64,000 nt of DNA from Hydrogenobaculum sp. Y04AAS1 (GTDB lineage Bacteria > Aquificota > Aquificia > Aquificales > Aquificaceae): the NCBI RefSeq assembly GCF_000020785.1, contig NC_011126.1, positions 1 through 64,000 on the forward strand, written 5' to 3'. The notes beneath the pieces were generated by a model. That model was not told the DNA's origin and searched no databases. It worked only from the letters and a program-made list of their open reading frames with translations. Shown here piece by piece: positions 18,242 to 26,804 of this stretch (position 1 is its first letter; each line of letters opens with the position of its first letter). Both the position numbers and the translations under genes were made by a program.

Positions 18242-18786
18242 TGTCTTATGAGTTTAAAAAACTCCTCCTTTGTTCTAATATCGCTTAAAAAGTTTCCCCT
18301 TAAAGAGGAAGTGACGGTGCAATGTCCTGGTGATCTTACTCCTCTCATAGACATGCAAAGATGCTCTGCCTCTATTACGACACCAACTCCCATTGGTTCT
18401 AATTCTTTTTGGACTATATCGGCTATTTCCTCTGTAAGCCTTTCTTGGACTTGTGGTTTTAAAGCCATAGCCCTTACCGTTCTTACAAGTTTAGATAGCC
18501 CACATATCTTTTTGTTTGGTATATATGCTATGTGAGCTTTGCCAAAAAACGGTAAAAGATGATGCTCACACATGCTATAAAAAGGTATATCCTTTACTAT
18601 AATCATTTCAGAATAGTTGCTGTACTCTTCAAAAAGCTTAAAATCAAAGGACCTCTCTTTTTCAAATTCCTCCCACATCTTAGCGACTCTTTCTGGAGTT
18701 TCTTTTATGCCTTCTCTTGTGATATCTTCTCCTATACCTTCTAAGAAGAGTTTTATACCTTCTATAATCTTCTCTTTGTCAATCAT
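18238..18786 (-). CDS. folE: GTP cyclohydrolase I
   Basis: First enzyme of folate pterin synthesis, GTP to 7,8-dihydroneopterin triphosphate (or preQ0 precursor supply, since queC is also in the window). The zinc-site residues are present: Cys and His in [12 protein letters not shown] and Cys in HLCMSMRGV. 182 residues is the usual size. GAGG precedes the ATG by 8 bases. Co-transcribed with the pseudouridine synthase. Confidence 0.96.
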   Translation of the reverse strand: MIDKEKIIEGIKLFLEGIGEDITREGIKETPERVAKMWEEFEKERSFDFKLFEEYSNYSEMIIVKDIPFYSMCEHHLLPFFGKAHIAYIPNKKICGLSKLVRTVRAMALKPQVQERLTEEIADIVQKELEPMGVGVVIEAEHLCMSMRGVRSPGHCTVTSSLRGNFLSDIRTKEEFFKLIRQ

Positions 18787-18865
18787 TTTTAAAACCTCGC
18801 ACTAAAATTTCTGCTAAATATATTAGATCTTAATATTACTATCAATGGGTTTTCTCATGAAATAT

Positions 18866-19663
18866 TTAGTAAATATGTTCTTCTGATGGAAATATGTTTT
18901 CTTCAACTTCTTTTTTATAGCTTTTTATAGCTTCTAAAAATATCTGATAGCCGTTTGCATATCTTTTCACAAACTTTGGTTTCATAAAATCCACAAGACC
19001 AGCGATGTCCTCAAACACAAGCACTTGTCCATCGGTACTGCCTCCAGCACCTATCCCTATTGTTATAACGCTTTCAGAATGAAGTTCTTTTGCCAAAGAA
19101 TCTGGTATACTTTCAAGCACCACCATAAAAGCCCCAGCCTCAGCTACACTGTTAAAGTCCTCTTTTATGATATTTTTTTCTTTTTCAGTTTTACCAATAA
19201 ATCTAAACTTTCCTATAGTGTTTATCCACTGAGGTGTAAAGCCTATATGAGCGCACACGGGAATACCTATCTTTGTAAGTTTCTCGATAAGAGGTGCAAA
19301 ATAGCTCCCACCTTCAATTTTTACAGCGTCAGCTTTTGTTTGTTTTATAACGTTGCCGCAGTTTTTAACAGCTTCATCCATGGAGCTTTGATAGCTCATA
19401 AAAGGCATATCCACTATAACAAACGTATTTGGAGCCCCTCTTTTTACCGCTTTTGCGTGATATATCATTTCTTCTAAAGATACTCCAAGGGTGTTTGGCT
19501 CTCCTTTAAACACCATGCCAAGAGAATCCCCCACTAAAATGGTATCAATGCCAGCTTCTTCGCAAATTTTAGCTGATATGTAGTTATTTAGAGAGACCAT
19601 TGTGATTTTTTGTTTATTTTTTTTCTTTTTAAATAAAAGCTCTATATTTAATTTATTGGTCAT
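18866..19663 (-). CDS. panB: 3-methyl-2-oxobutanoate hydroxymethyltransferase
   Basis: First step of pantothenate synthesis, making ketopantoate from 2-ketoisovalerate and methylene-tetrahydrofolate. The (beta/alpha)8 barrel shows [28 protein letters not shown], the KIEGG substrate region and HIGFTPQ. The ATG at 19663 gives 265 residues, the usual size. A TTG 15 bases upstream would add five residues but has no ribosome site. It overlaps the prfB stop by 11 bases. Confidence 0.95.
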   Translation of the reverse strand: MTNKLNIELLFKKKKNKQKITMVSLNNYISAKICEEAGIDTILVGDSLGMVFKGEPNTLGVSLEEMIYHAKAVKRGAPNTFVIVDMPFMSYQSSMDEAVKNCGNVIKQTKADAVKIEGGSYFAPLIEKLTKIGIPVCAHIGFTPQWINTIGKFRFIGKTEKEKNIIKEDFNSVAEAGAFMVVLESIPDSLAKELHSESVITIGIGAGGSTDGQVLVFEDIAGLVDFMKPKFVKRYANGYQIFLEAIKSYKKEVEENIFPSEEHIY

Positions 19664-20780
19664 CTTCTTGATTGTCAAAAGAAAGTTGGTTTAGAGCCTT
19701 CTTTCTTAGGTAAGCTTCTATAAAGTTGTCTATTTCGCCATCCATTACAGCCTCTATATTACCGGATTCTTCACCGGTTCTTAAGTCTTTTACCAGTTGA
19801 GATGGTTGGAATATGTATGATCTTATTTTATAGCCCCATCCTATATCTGTTTTTGGTCCTTCTAAGCTTTTTTTCTTTTCTTCTATCTTTTGAAGTTCTA
19901 ACTGATAAAGTCTTGCTTTAAGCATTTCCATAGCTTTTCTTCTATTTTGTATTTGAGAGCGCTCTTGCTGACAGGCTACTACTATACCAGTTGGTATATG
20001 AGTTATTCTAACGGCTGTATCCGTTTTGTTTACATACTGACCACCAGCTCCAGAGGCTCTATAAGTATCTATCCTCAGGTCCTCTTCTTTTATTTCTATA
20101 TTTACATCTTCGTTAACCTCTGGTACCACAAGCACAGAAGCAAAAGATGTATGTCTTCTGGCGTTGGCATCAAAAGGCGATATCCTTACAAGCCTATGGA
20201 CACCGTTTTCAGATTTTAAATAACCGTAAGCATAAGGTCCTTTTATATAAAGGGTGGCGCTTTTTATACCGGCTACATCGTCTGGATTTATATCTGTAAG
20301 CTGTACTTCATAACCATGTTTTTCTGCCCATCTTGTGTACATTCTAAGAAGCATGCTAGCCCAATCGCAAGCTTCCGTTCCACCTGCCCCAGCCTGTATT
20401 GTGAGATAGGCGTTGTTTATATCCATCTCATCAGAAAGGTAAGTCTCAAGCTCAAATTTCTTTAAATCTTTTTCTACAGCTTCTAACTCTTCGCTTATCA
20501 GTAGCGTTGTATCTAAGTCTTCTTCTTTCAGTTCGCTTACCATTTCATCTAAATCTTTTATACGGCTTTTAAGAGATGTGTAAGTATTTAATTTGTCTTG
20601 AAGAGCTTTCCTTTTTTGACTTATGCTTTTGGCTTTTTCTTGATCGGACCAAAAATCTGGTTCTGACATCATTTGGTCGTACTTTTCTATTTCTTTTTTT
20701 ATCTTTTCTTCATCTATAGAAGAAGACAATTCTTCGAATCGCTTTTTTATATCAGAAAAGCTACTTACTATTTCTACCAT
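19653..20780 (-). CDS. prfB: peptide chain release factor 2
   Basis: Ends translation at UGA and UAA. It contains the GGQ motif ([20 protein letters not shown]) and in the tripeptide region the sequence typical of RF2. The N-terminal coiled coil begins at residue 1 and reads straight through: there is no in-frame TGA and no programmed +1 frameshift site such as most bacterial prfB genes have, so RF2 autoregulation by frameshifting is absent. 375 residues. Followed by panB with overlap. Confidence 0.95.
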   Translation of the reverse strand: MVEIVSSFSDIKKRFEELSSSIDEEKIKKEIEKYDQMMSEPDFWSDQEKAKSISQKRKALQDKLNTYTSLKSRIKDLDEMVSELKEEDLDTTLLISEELEAVEKDLKKFELETYLSDEMDINNAYLTIQAGAGGTEACDWASMLLRMYTRWAEKHGYEVQLTDINPDDVAGIKSATLYIKGPYAYGYLKSENGVHRLVRISPFDANARRHTSFASVLVVPEVNEDVNIEIKEEDLRIDTYRASGAGGQYVNKTDTAVRITHIPTGIVVACQQERSQIQNRRKAMEMLKARLYQLELQKIEEKKKSLEGPKTDIGWGYKIRSYIFQPSQLVKDLRTGEESGNIEAVMDGEIDNFIEAYLRKKALNQLSFDNQEDDQ

Positions 20781-20781
20781 A

Positions 20782-20994
20782 TTACTTTATATCTACTACT
20801 TTGTACCCCCATTCTTCAATGGCGGATTTTATATCGGCTTCTGAGAGTTTTGTCTCGTCGTACTCTACCTCTGAGTATTTTTTGTCTAGCTTTGTATCGA
20901 AGCTTTTAACCCCTTCTAAAGCCCCGATTGCTTTGTTTACAGTATTAACGCAGTGCATACATGTCATGCCTTCTATGTAAAATAACTTTCTCAT
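20782..20994 (-). CDS. heavy-metal-associated domain protein (CopZ-like)
   Basis: A 70-residue ferredoxin-fold metal chaperone with the metal-binding CxxC in [13 protein letters not shown] near residue 10 and the usual C-terminal GY. Copper is the likely ligand by family. The start at 20994 was chosen over a frame 27 bases longer because it gives the canonical N-terminus and has TATAAT 7 bases before it. prfB starts 2 bases after its stop, so prfB and panB may share its promoter. No copper ATPase is nearby. Confidence 0.88.
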   Translation of the reverse strand: MRKLFYIEGMTCMHCVNTVNKAIGALEGVKSFDTKLDKKYSEVEYDETKLSEADIKSAIEEWGYKVVDIK

Positions 20995-21001
20995 AATATA
21001 T

Positions 21002-21007
21002 ATTATA
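21002..21007 (-). promoter_or_regulatory. -10 box of the metal chaperone gene
   Basis: TATAAT on the minus strand ends 7 bases before the ATG at 20994. No ribosome-binding site is present, which implies a leaderless mRNA. Confidence 0.45.
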
Positions 21008-21092
21008 ATCTTAAAAGCCAAACAAGTATATAAATATTATCATAAGATATAGCTTTTAGTAAAATATGTTGAAATCTTTTATAAACAATGAT

Positions 21093-21102
21093 ATAAAGTA
21101 CT
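21093..21102. repeat. target-site duplication, left copy
   Basis: ATAAAGTACT, exactly repeated at 21958-21967 on the other side of the element. Confidence 0.75.
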
Positions 21103-21957
21103 AAGGCTGTTCTAAATTTACTCTACTCACGTAGAGTCCGTCCCACCAGCCTAATGTGGAACTAACCTACTTGCTACCCTCTCCACGTTCCCTGAGACTA
21201 GTATAGTCTTTAAGGAAGAGTACTCCCTATTAAAAGGTTTCCCCAGGATCGGGATCACAAGAGCTACTCTCAAAACTTGCCAAGCTTTGTTAGTCTGTTC
21301 GAGATTCCTTCCATTGGCTCCCTTACAGAAACTTGGCTCGCTTTGAAAGCTTTGTATAGATTTAATGTCTCCTAATACAGCCCATTTATCATTTTTACTA
21401 CTTATTTGCCTTTTAACTTTTAACCATATCCATTTACGTGGTTGTATATTTACTCTTAAATATAGTTCATCATTTTTCTTTTCAAAACGTAATAGTCTGT
21501 TGCCTTTATCTGTGTTGTTAGCAGTTCCTATGCTAATTAGATTATACTTCCTGTTTTGTCTCCATTGTTCTTTTAGTTTTTCTCTTTGTTTTCCTTGTAA
21601 ATGGCTTTTGCACAATTTTTCAAATATTTCTCTGTTTCCAAATACAATGGTTTCATGTTCTTTGTTAATTGATTTTGCTTTATTTATTGCACTAGGTATA
21701 TACCTTGTTGGTAAACTTGGAAATTTCTCTCTAATCAAATGGTATATATCTTTATCTGTATAGCCTTCTCTTATCCTGTTATATGCATATCTAACAGCTG
21801 ATGATTGGAGTTTCATTAGGTTTTTCAATATCTCTAAGTCTTCTTTACTATTTTCAATAAGCTTGAATCTTAATGTTATATACATAGTTAACAATATAAC
21901 ATATAAGTTGATTTTTATCTCTGATTTATATTAGAGATTGATTTTTATAACAGCCTC
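21103..21957 (-). mobile_element. 855-bp element with inverted ends carrying a broken tnpB
   Basis: The element is bounded by the inverted ends AAGGCTGTTCTAAA (left) and GAGGCTGTTATAAA (right end read inward), matching at 12 of 14 positions, and is flanked by an exact 10-bp direct repeat. Inside is a tnpB-like reading frame on the minus strand, a perfect hairpin just past its stop (ACTCTAC, loop GTGA, GTAGAGT; 21116-21133) and a 6-bp hairpin near the other end (around 21919-21940). Hairpins suit IS200/IS605 ends, but that superfamily makes no target duplication; the inverted ends and 10-bp duplication suit a DDE-type (IS4/IS5-like) element. No transposase able to act on such ends is encoded. 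Confidence 0.7.
21151..21885 (-). pseudogene. TnpB (IS605 OrfB) fragment, RuvC nuclease core missing
   Basis: The first ~165 residues look like the N-terminal half of a TnpB protein: MYITLRFKLIENSKEDLEIL, then SSAVRYAYNRIREGY, FPSLPTRYIPSAINKAKSI and the strand-rich segment LLRFEKKNDELYLRVNIQPRKW. The RuvC motifs and the zinc-binding cysteines that should follow are absent. About 80 residues of different texture follow (from NDKWAVLGDIKSIQ to ASRLVPH), and the frame stops next to the end hairpin. A large internal deletion joining the N-terminus to the extreme 3' end of tnpB explains this best. RNA-guided cutting is not expected. The 3' part could still specify a guide-RNA scaffold, which is speculative. 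Confidence 0.65.
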
Positions 21958-21967
21958 ATAAAGTACT
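21958..21967. repeat. target-site duplication, right copy
   Basis: ATAAAGTACT; its last base is the first base of the dnaJ -35 box. Confidence 0.75.
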
Positions 21968-21995
21968 TGACAATAATAAGCTAATATTTTATAAT
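21967..21995 (+). promoter_or_regulatory. consensus housekeeping promoter of dnaJ
   Basis: TTGACA (21967-21972), 17 bases, TATAAT (21990-21995), then 7 bases to the dnaJ ATG. A perfect sigma-70 promoter. The expected transcription start is at or next to the ATG, so the mRNA is leaderless. An HspR-type inverted repeat (CTTGAGT-N7-ACTCAAG) is not seen. Confidence 0.8.
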
Positions 21996-22002
21996 ATTAA
22001 GT

Positions 22003-23157
22003 ATGAAGAAAGATTACTATGAAATTTTAGGGGTAAGTAGAAACGCTACTCAAGAGGAGATTAAAAAAGCGTATCGTAGACTGGCTAGGAAATACCATCC
22101 AGATTTCAACAAAGAACCAGGGGCAGAAGAAAAATTTAAGGAGATAAACCAAGCTTATCAGGTACTTTCTGATGAAAATAAAAGAAAAGTTTACGACCAA
22201 TTTGGAGAAGAAGGTTTATCTGCTAGCATGGGACAACAGGGCGGGCAAGAAGCGTGGACGAGAGTAAACGCTGATTTTGGAAACTTAGAAGATTTGCTAA
22301 GAGATGTGTTTGGTTTTGGAGATTTGTTTTCTGAAGATATATTCACTGGCGGTAGAAAGTCAAGAAGCTCTTCAAGACAAAGGCCTATAAATGGAGAAGA
22401 CATTGTAAAAACCGTAGAGATGACATTAGAAGAAGCCTACACTGGCAAAAAGGTAAATTTAGAGGTAGAAAAAGGTGTACCTTGTGATGCATGTGGAGGC
22501 TATGGATACGATAAAAACTCTGAAAAGGTATGTCCTACCTGTAAAGGGAGTGGAAACATAAATCAAAGAGCTATGTTTTTCTCTATATCTACCACCTGTC
22601 CCCAATGCGGTGGTAGCGGTTACATAAGGGAAGCTTGTAAAAAGTGCAAAGGACAATCTTATATCTTCAAAAAAGAAGTTATCCCTGTAAACATTCCACC
22701 AGGTGTTGATAATGGTACAAAGCTTGTGGTAGATGGTAAGGGGCATGCGGGGCTATTTGGTGGAAGACCTGGCAACCTCTACGTGATAACCAAAATATTA
22801 CCCCATGAAATATTCAAAAGAGAAGGTGATGATTTGTATATAGATGTAAATATAACTTATCCAGAGGCTGTTATGGGCACTACGATAGATATAAAAGATT
22901 TAAAAGGGGACAATATAAGAGTAGAAATACCGCCCGGTACGAAAGAGAGCGATAAAATAGTTGTTTCTGGCAAGGGTATGCCAAAATTAAAAGGTGTTGG
23001 CTATGGTAACCTTGTTGTAATACCTCATATAGATGTACCTAAGTTTAATATGCTTTCAAAGATTATGGGTGATGGCAAAAAAGCTGAAAAACTATTGAAA
23101 GAACTTGATAAACTTTTACCAAAACCTGAAAGGGTAGTGAAGAACTATGAGCGCTGA
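22003..23157 (+). CDS. dnaJ: chaperone protein DnaJ
   Basis: Hsp70 co-chaperone. The J domain has HPD in [11 protein letters not shown] (about residue 32). A Gly-rich region with DVFGFGDLF follows, then a zinc-finger domain with CxxCxGxG repeats. Of the usual four repeats the visible ones are [24 protein letters not shown] and CKKCKGQS, the last being imperfect. The C-terminal substrate domains follow. 384 residues. hspR starts within its last codons (11-base overlap), a common DnaJ-HspR pairing. Confidence 0.96.
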   Translation: MKKDYYEILGVSRNATQEEIKKAYRRLARKYHPDFNKEPGAEEKFKEINQAYQVLSDENKRKVYDQFGEEGLSASMGQQGGQEAWTRVNADFGNLEDLLRDVFGFGDLFSEDIFTGGRKSRSSSRQRPINGEDIVKTVEMTLEEAYTGKKVNLEVEKGVPCDACGGYGYDKNSEKVCPTCKGSGNINQRAMFFSISTTCPQCGGSGYIREACKKCKGQSYIFKKEVIPVNIPPGVDNGTKLVVDGKGHAGLFGGRPGNLYVITKILPHEIFKREGDDLYIDVNITYPEAVMGTTIDIKDLKGDNIRVEIPPGTKESDKIVVSGKGMPKLKGVGYGNLVVIPHIDVPKFNMLSKIMGDGKKAEKLLKELDKLLPKPERVVKNYER

Positions 23158-23542
23158 AAGAAGAACCAAAGCGGTGTTTACTATAGGTACTGTAGCTAGA
23201 ATGTATAAAATTCACCCTCAAACTCTTAGGCTTTACGAAAGAGAAGGTCTTTTAAAACCTTCTAGAACCGAAGGCAATACAAGGCTTTATACAGAAGAAG
23301 ACCTTGAGCAGCTGGAGTTTATCCTTATGCTGGCAAGAGACCTGGGGGTAAACATAGCCGGTATAGATGTTATATTAAACATGAAAAGGCAAATGGAAGA
23401 GATGCAAAAAGGTATTGAGCTTTTAATAGATATAATAAAAAAGATAAGAAGTGAGAATGTAAACTCTGAAGACGTTGACAAAGCTATAGTGCTTATGAAC
23501 AATTTAAACAAAGGTATTATAAAATTTACTAAAAAATCTTAG
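23147..23542 (+). CDS. hspR: MerR-family heat-shock regulator, HspR-like
   Basis: A 131-residue DNA-binding repressor. The MerR helix-turn-helix and wing read [29 protein letters not shown] then [16 protein letters not shown], followed by a coiled coil (about residues 70-120). HspR binds inverted repeats before dnaK/dnaJ operons and uses DnaK as co-repressor. The overlap with dnaJ supports that role. There are no ligand-binding cysteines, unlike metal-sensing MerR proteins. Confidence 0.88.
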   Translation: MSAERRTKAVFTIGTVARMYKIHPQTLRLYEREGLLKPSRTEGNTRLYTEEDLEQLEFILMLARDLGVNIAGIDVILNMKRQMEEMQKGIELLIDIIKKIRSENVNSEDVDKAIVLMNNLNKGIIKFTKKS

Positions 23543-23570
23543 AGTGGTTTACCATTTATTAAATGCTTGA

Positions 23571-23864
23571 CTACTTACTCCCGCAAACGTATCTTACACC
23601 TTTATCTGTTTTAGCCCAATGAGGCGTGTTTGGTGCAAGTATGACCTTGTCTCCTGGTAAAAGCTTAAAAACCTTATCTTCAACACCTATTTCTACTTCT
23701 CCAGAGACCACCCATCTTACTTCTTCTTGCTCATGAGTATGCCAAGGGTAGTGTGTGCCCTCAGAGTCTTGCCATGTATAAACATCGTAGCCTTGTTGTT
23801 TTAATATATCTTTTATCGTTTCTTCATCTTTTATGTTAGTTTTTTCAAAGATAACTTCACTCAT
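23571..23864 (-). CDS. small cupin-domain protein
   Basis: A 97-residue single-domain cupin. Motif 1 is visible as HYPWHTHEQEEVRWVVSGEVEIGV (metal-type His, His, Glu) and motif 2 as LLPGDKVILAPNTPHWAK (His). These residues usually bind Fe, Mn or Zn. Function not assignable: sugar isomerase-like, dioxygenase-like and sensory roles all exist in the family. Its start overlaps the glmU stop by 8 bases, so it is the last gene of the queC-epmA-glmU run. Confidence 0.8.
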   Translation of the reverse strand: MSEVIFEKTNIKDEETIKDILKQQGYDVYTWQDSEGTHYPWHTHEQEEVRWVVSGEVEIGVEDKVFKLLPGDKVILAPNTPHWAKTDKGVRYVCGSK

Positions 23865-25242
23865 CTTTAACTTTTGACTTATCTTCTAGTATTTTTAGCT
23901 CTGCTCTTTCTATAGCCAAAGCTTTTGGTGGTATATCTTTTGTTATTACAGAACCACCAGCTATAAAAGCGAAATCCCCTATATTTCTTGGAGCTATTAT
24001 AAGGGAATTACTACCTATGAAAGCTTTTTGTCCTATGTAAGATTGATACTTTTGTTTGCCGTCAAAGTTTGCTACCACTGTCCCAGCCCCTATGTTGGTC
24101 TTTTTGCCTATGTTTACATCCCCAAGATAAGAAAGATGCTTCGCCATTACATTTTCTTGAAGTTTTGCATTTTTTAGTTCTACAAAGCTACCCACGTGAG
24201 AGCCTTTACCTACCACAGAGTTGTCTCTTATATGACACATTGGGCCTACAATAGCTTCTTCTTCTACGGTTGAGTTTTTTATGTAGCTCATAGGAAGCAC
24301 GGTGGCTTTTTCTTTTATGGTAGCATTTTCAAGATAGCTTCCATTCATAACCTTTGCTTTTTTGTGTATAACTGTATTGCCTTTTAAAACAACGTTTGGA
24401 AATATTTCAGCGTCTAATTCTACTTGTACGTCAGGTTCTATATAAACAGATTCTGGCGAGTGTATGGTAACACCTGATCTTGCAAGATTTTCCAATATTC
24501 TCATTTTTATAACGCTTTCTGCAAAACTAAGTTCCCATCTATCGTTTACACCAAAAATTTCTGTAATCTCAGAAGCCATGAAACTTCTGCATGTATAACC
24601 AAGATTTGTCATAATCTCTATTATATCTGTGATGTAAAGCTCGTTGGTTTTTTCGCTTGGTTTTAAGTGTTTAACAGCTTCTTTTAGATATGGTACATAA
24701 AACATATAAACACCACCATTTACTTCGTTTATTTGTTTTTGTTCATAGGTGGCTTCTTTTTCTTCTACTATTTTTATTACGTCTCCTTTACCATTTTTTA
24801 CTATTCTCCCATAACCTGTTGGGTCTGGTAAGAAAGAAGACAATACCAAAGCTCCCACTTTTATCTTTTCATACTCTTCTACCATGTGTAAAAATCTTTG
24901 CATGCCTTTTATGGTATCTGGTTTTACCAAAGGAGCATCGCCATTTGTAACCAATATGTAATCGTCCATACCTTCAAAAAAAGCTTTTGCTGATAAAAGA
25001 GCATCTGCAGTGCCACCTTTTGGATTTGCTTGTTCAAAAAACGATACGTTTTCATGCTTTAAAGCTTCTATGATGCTCTCTTTTTTGTGGGATACAACTA
25101 AAGCTATATCTACTATGTTAGATTGTTTTATATAGTTTAGCACATACCAAATGATAGGTTTGCCAAGCATTTCATGTAGTACTTTGTGTTTTTCGCTTTT
25201 AAACCTAGTGCCTAAGCCAGCTGCAAGTATTATCGCTTTCAT
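23857..25242 (-). CDS. glmU: bifunctional GlmU (UDP-GlcNAc pyrophosphorylase / acetyltransferase)
   Basis: Makes UDP-N-acetylglucosamine for peptidoglycan and lipopolysaccharide. The N-terminal nucleotidyltransferase domain (1-230) begins LAAGLGTRFKSEKHKVLHEMLGKP; residue Ser in place of the usual Met after GTR-F is within family variation. The C-terminal left-handed beta-helix (about 255-450) has many hexapeptide repeats, including HIRDNSVVGKGSHVGSFVE and NIGAGTVVANFDGKQK. 461 residues, full length. Confidence 0.96.
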   Translation of the reverse strand: MKAIILAAGLGTRFKSEKHKVLHEMLGKPIIWYVLNYIKQSNIVDIALVVSHKKESIIEALKHENVSFFEQANPKGGTADALLSAKAFFEGMDDYILVTNGDAPLVKPDTIKGMQRFLHMVEEYEKIKVGALVLSSFLPDPTGYGRIVKNGKGDVIKIVEEKEATYEQKQINEVNGGVYMFYVPYLKEAVKHLKPSEKTNELYITDIIEIMTNLGYTCRSFMASEITEIFGVNDRWELSFAESVIKMRILENLARSGVTIHSPESVYIEPDVQVELDAEIFPNVVLKGNTVIHKKAKVMNGSYLENATIKEKATVLPMSYIKNSTVEEEAIVGPMCHIRDNSVVGKGSHVGSFVELKNAKLQENVMAKHLSYLGDVNIGKKTNIGAGTVVANFDGKQKYQSYIGQKAFIGSNSLIIAPRNIGDFAFIAGGSVITKDIPPKALAIERAELKILEDKSKVKDE

Positions 25243-25251
25243 ATCTATATT

Positions 25252-26154
25252 TTAACCCACAACTCCCATCTTCGTAGCGTAAAAATAAAATAATCTTTCT
25301 ATACCTATCGAATATCCTGTATAAGAAAAATCATTGTGATAGTCTTTGACAAGTTTTTCCTTATCTTTTATAGGTTTGTAATTAGATGCGTTTTCTACGA
25401 TATCTTTTATTTTTTCATGGTTTGTTTCTTCTATCCAGCCGTTTGCTATTTCAACCCCATCTATAAAAAGCTCAAAGCGCTTTGATACACCATCTTTACA
25501 TGTTGACAATACACCTAGTTTACAAGGGAAATCTGTTAAAAACTCTATTTGGCTTTTACCAAGTTTAGGTTGCATATGTACCATCATTTTATCTATTAGC
25601 TCTTCCCACGTATCGCTATCATCAAAGTCGTATCCAAAAGATATGAGGTTGTTTTTAAGTATATCTTCATCTTCAGAAAAAATGACTCCAAGGTATTCCT
25701 CGAATGCCTTTTCAAAGGGTGTAAGCTTTGGTTTTGTTAATATACATTTTATATTTTCTCCGAAAAGCTCAAAAATAAGCTTAGATATCTCGTTTATTGC
25801 ATCTTTATTCTCAACGTTATAGCATTCTAACATTGTAAACTCTATGCTGTTTAAACTACCGCATTCTTCGTCTCTAAAGACTTTTGCTATTTGGAATATA
25901 TTTGATTTGTAAGTTTTTAAAAGAGCTTTCATAGATCTTTCTGGGGATGTATGAAGATACGCTTTTTCTTTTTTACCGCAGTAAGTTATATCTATCTCCA
26001 CTGGTTTTATGTATTTCTCTAAATTTGGCTCATCTTGGATGTATGGTGTAAAAACTTCTGTGTAGCCTATTTTTTTGTAAAAACCTCTTATCTTGTCTAT
26101 AAACTCTTCATAAAGTTTTTGGGCTTTTAACGGTAAAGAAAAAATATCTATCAT
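25252..26154 (-). CDS. epmA: EpmA/GenX-like class II aminoacyl-tRNA synthetase paralogue
   Basis: Resembles the catalytic core of lysyl-tRNA synthetase without the anticodon-binding domain. Motif 2 reads FQIAKVFRDEECGSLNSIEFTMLE and motif 3 reads GYSIGIERLFYF. In well-studied bacteria EpmA attaches (R)-beta-lysine to elongation factor P. epmB and efp are not in the window, so this role is inferred from the family. 300 residues from the ATG at 26154, whose ATGA overlaps the queC stop; a longer frame to 26199 runs inside queC and was rejected. Confidence 0.85.
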   Translation of the reverse strand: MIDIFSLPLKAQKLYEEFIDKIRGFYKKIGYTEVFTPYIQDEPNLEKYIKPVEIDITYCGKKEKAYLHTSPERSMKALLKTYKSNIFQIAKVFRDEECGSLNSIEFTMLECYNVENKDAINEISKLIFELFGENIKCILTKPKLTPFEKAFEEYLGVIFSEDEDILKNNLISFGYDFDDSDTWEELIDKMMVHMQPKLGKSQIEFLTDFPCKLGVLSTCKDGVSKRFELFIDGVEIANGWIEETNHEKIKDIVENASNYKPIKDKEKLVKDYHNDFSYTGYSIGIERLFYFYATKMGVVG

Positions 26155-26801
26155 AAAATACCTTCCAATGCTTCTTTTCTTTGAATACAGGTAGCGCATT
26201 CTCCGCAGGGAGGTTCTGTGCCTTCATAACAGCTATAAGTTTTATCAAATGGTACACCAAGAGTTTTGCCAAGCTTAGCTATATCTTTTTTAGAAAAGCC
26301 TAAAAACGGAGCGTAAACGTATATTCTTTTTTTAGTTTTTACTACAAAAGAAGAACCTGCGTTGATGGCAGCTTCAGCAGAGGTTATAAATTCTGGTCTA
26401 CAATCCGGATAAGGTGCATCCACAGCATGTACAGCTATACCTATATTCTCTATACCAAGCTCATCCGCTATGCCTGAGGCTATAGCCAGAAAAGTAAGAT
26501 TTCTCATCGGTACATAGGTTATAGGTACATCTTCTTGATAGCTTTCTTTTGGTATTTCTTTTTTGGAGACGCTTAAGAGTGGTGAGTGGAAGTTAATCTC
26601 TTTGTAATGTGGTATTTTTACAATAAAATGCTCCTTTATACCTACCATATTTGCAAGTTCTTTTGCGTACTTTAACTCTACTATGTGTTTTTGACCATAA
26701 TCAAAAGATATAGCGTAAGCATCCTTAAACTTTTTTTTTGCTTCCCATAAAAGCGTAGCAGAATCCATTCCGCCAGACAAAAGCACTAAAATATTAGACA
26801 T
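26151..26801 (-). CDS. queC: 7-cyano-7-deazaguanine synthase
   Basis: Converts 7-carboxy-7-deazaguanine to preQ0 for queuosine. The ATP pyrophosphatase P-loop is VLLSGGMDSATLLWEAKKK (residues 6-24), and the C-terminal zinc site is CYEGTEPPCGECATCIQRKEA. 216 residues, full length. It is the second gene after the chemoreceptor in a string of closely packed minus-strand genes. Confidence 0.96.
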   Translation of the reverse strand: MSNILVLLSGGMDSATLLWEAKKKFKDAYAISFDYGQKHIVELKYAKELANMVGIKEHFIVKIPHYKEINFHSPLLSVSKKEIPKESYQEDVPITYVPMRNLTFLAIASGIADELGIENIGIAVHAVDAPYPDCRPEFITSAEAAINAGSSFVVKTKKRIYVYAPFLGFSKKDIAKLGKTLGVPFDKTYSCYEGTEPPCGECATCIQRKEALEGIL

Positions 26802-26804
26802 ACC

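Noticed and set aside
19653-20780. Programmed frameshift in prfB
   Set aside because: The reading frame is continuous from the ATG, with no internal TGA near codon 26.
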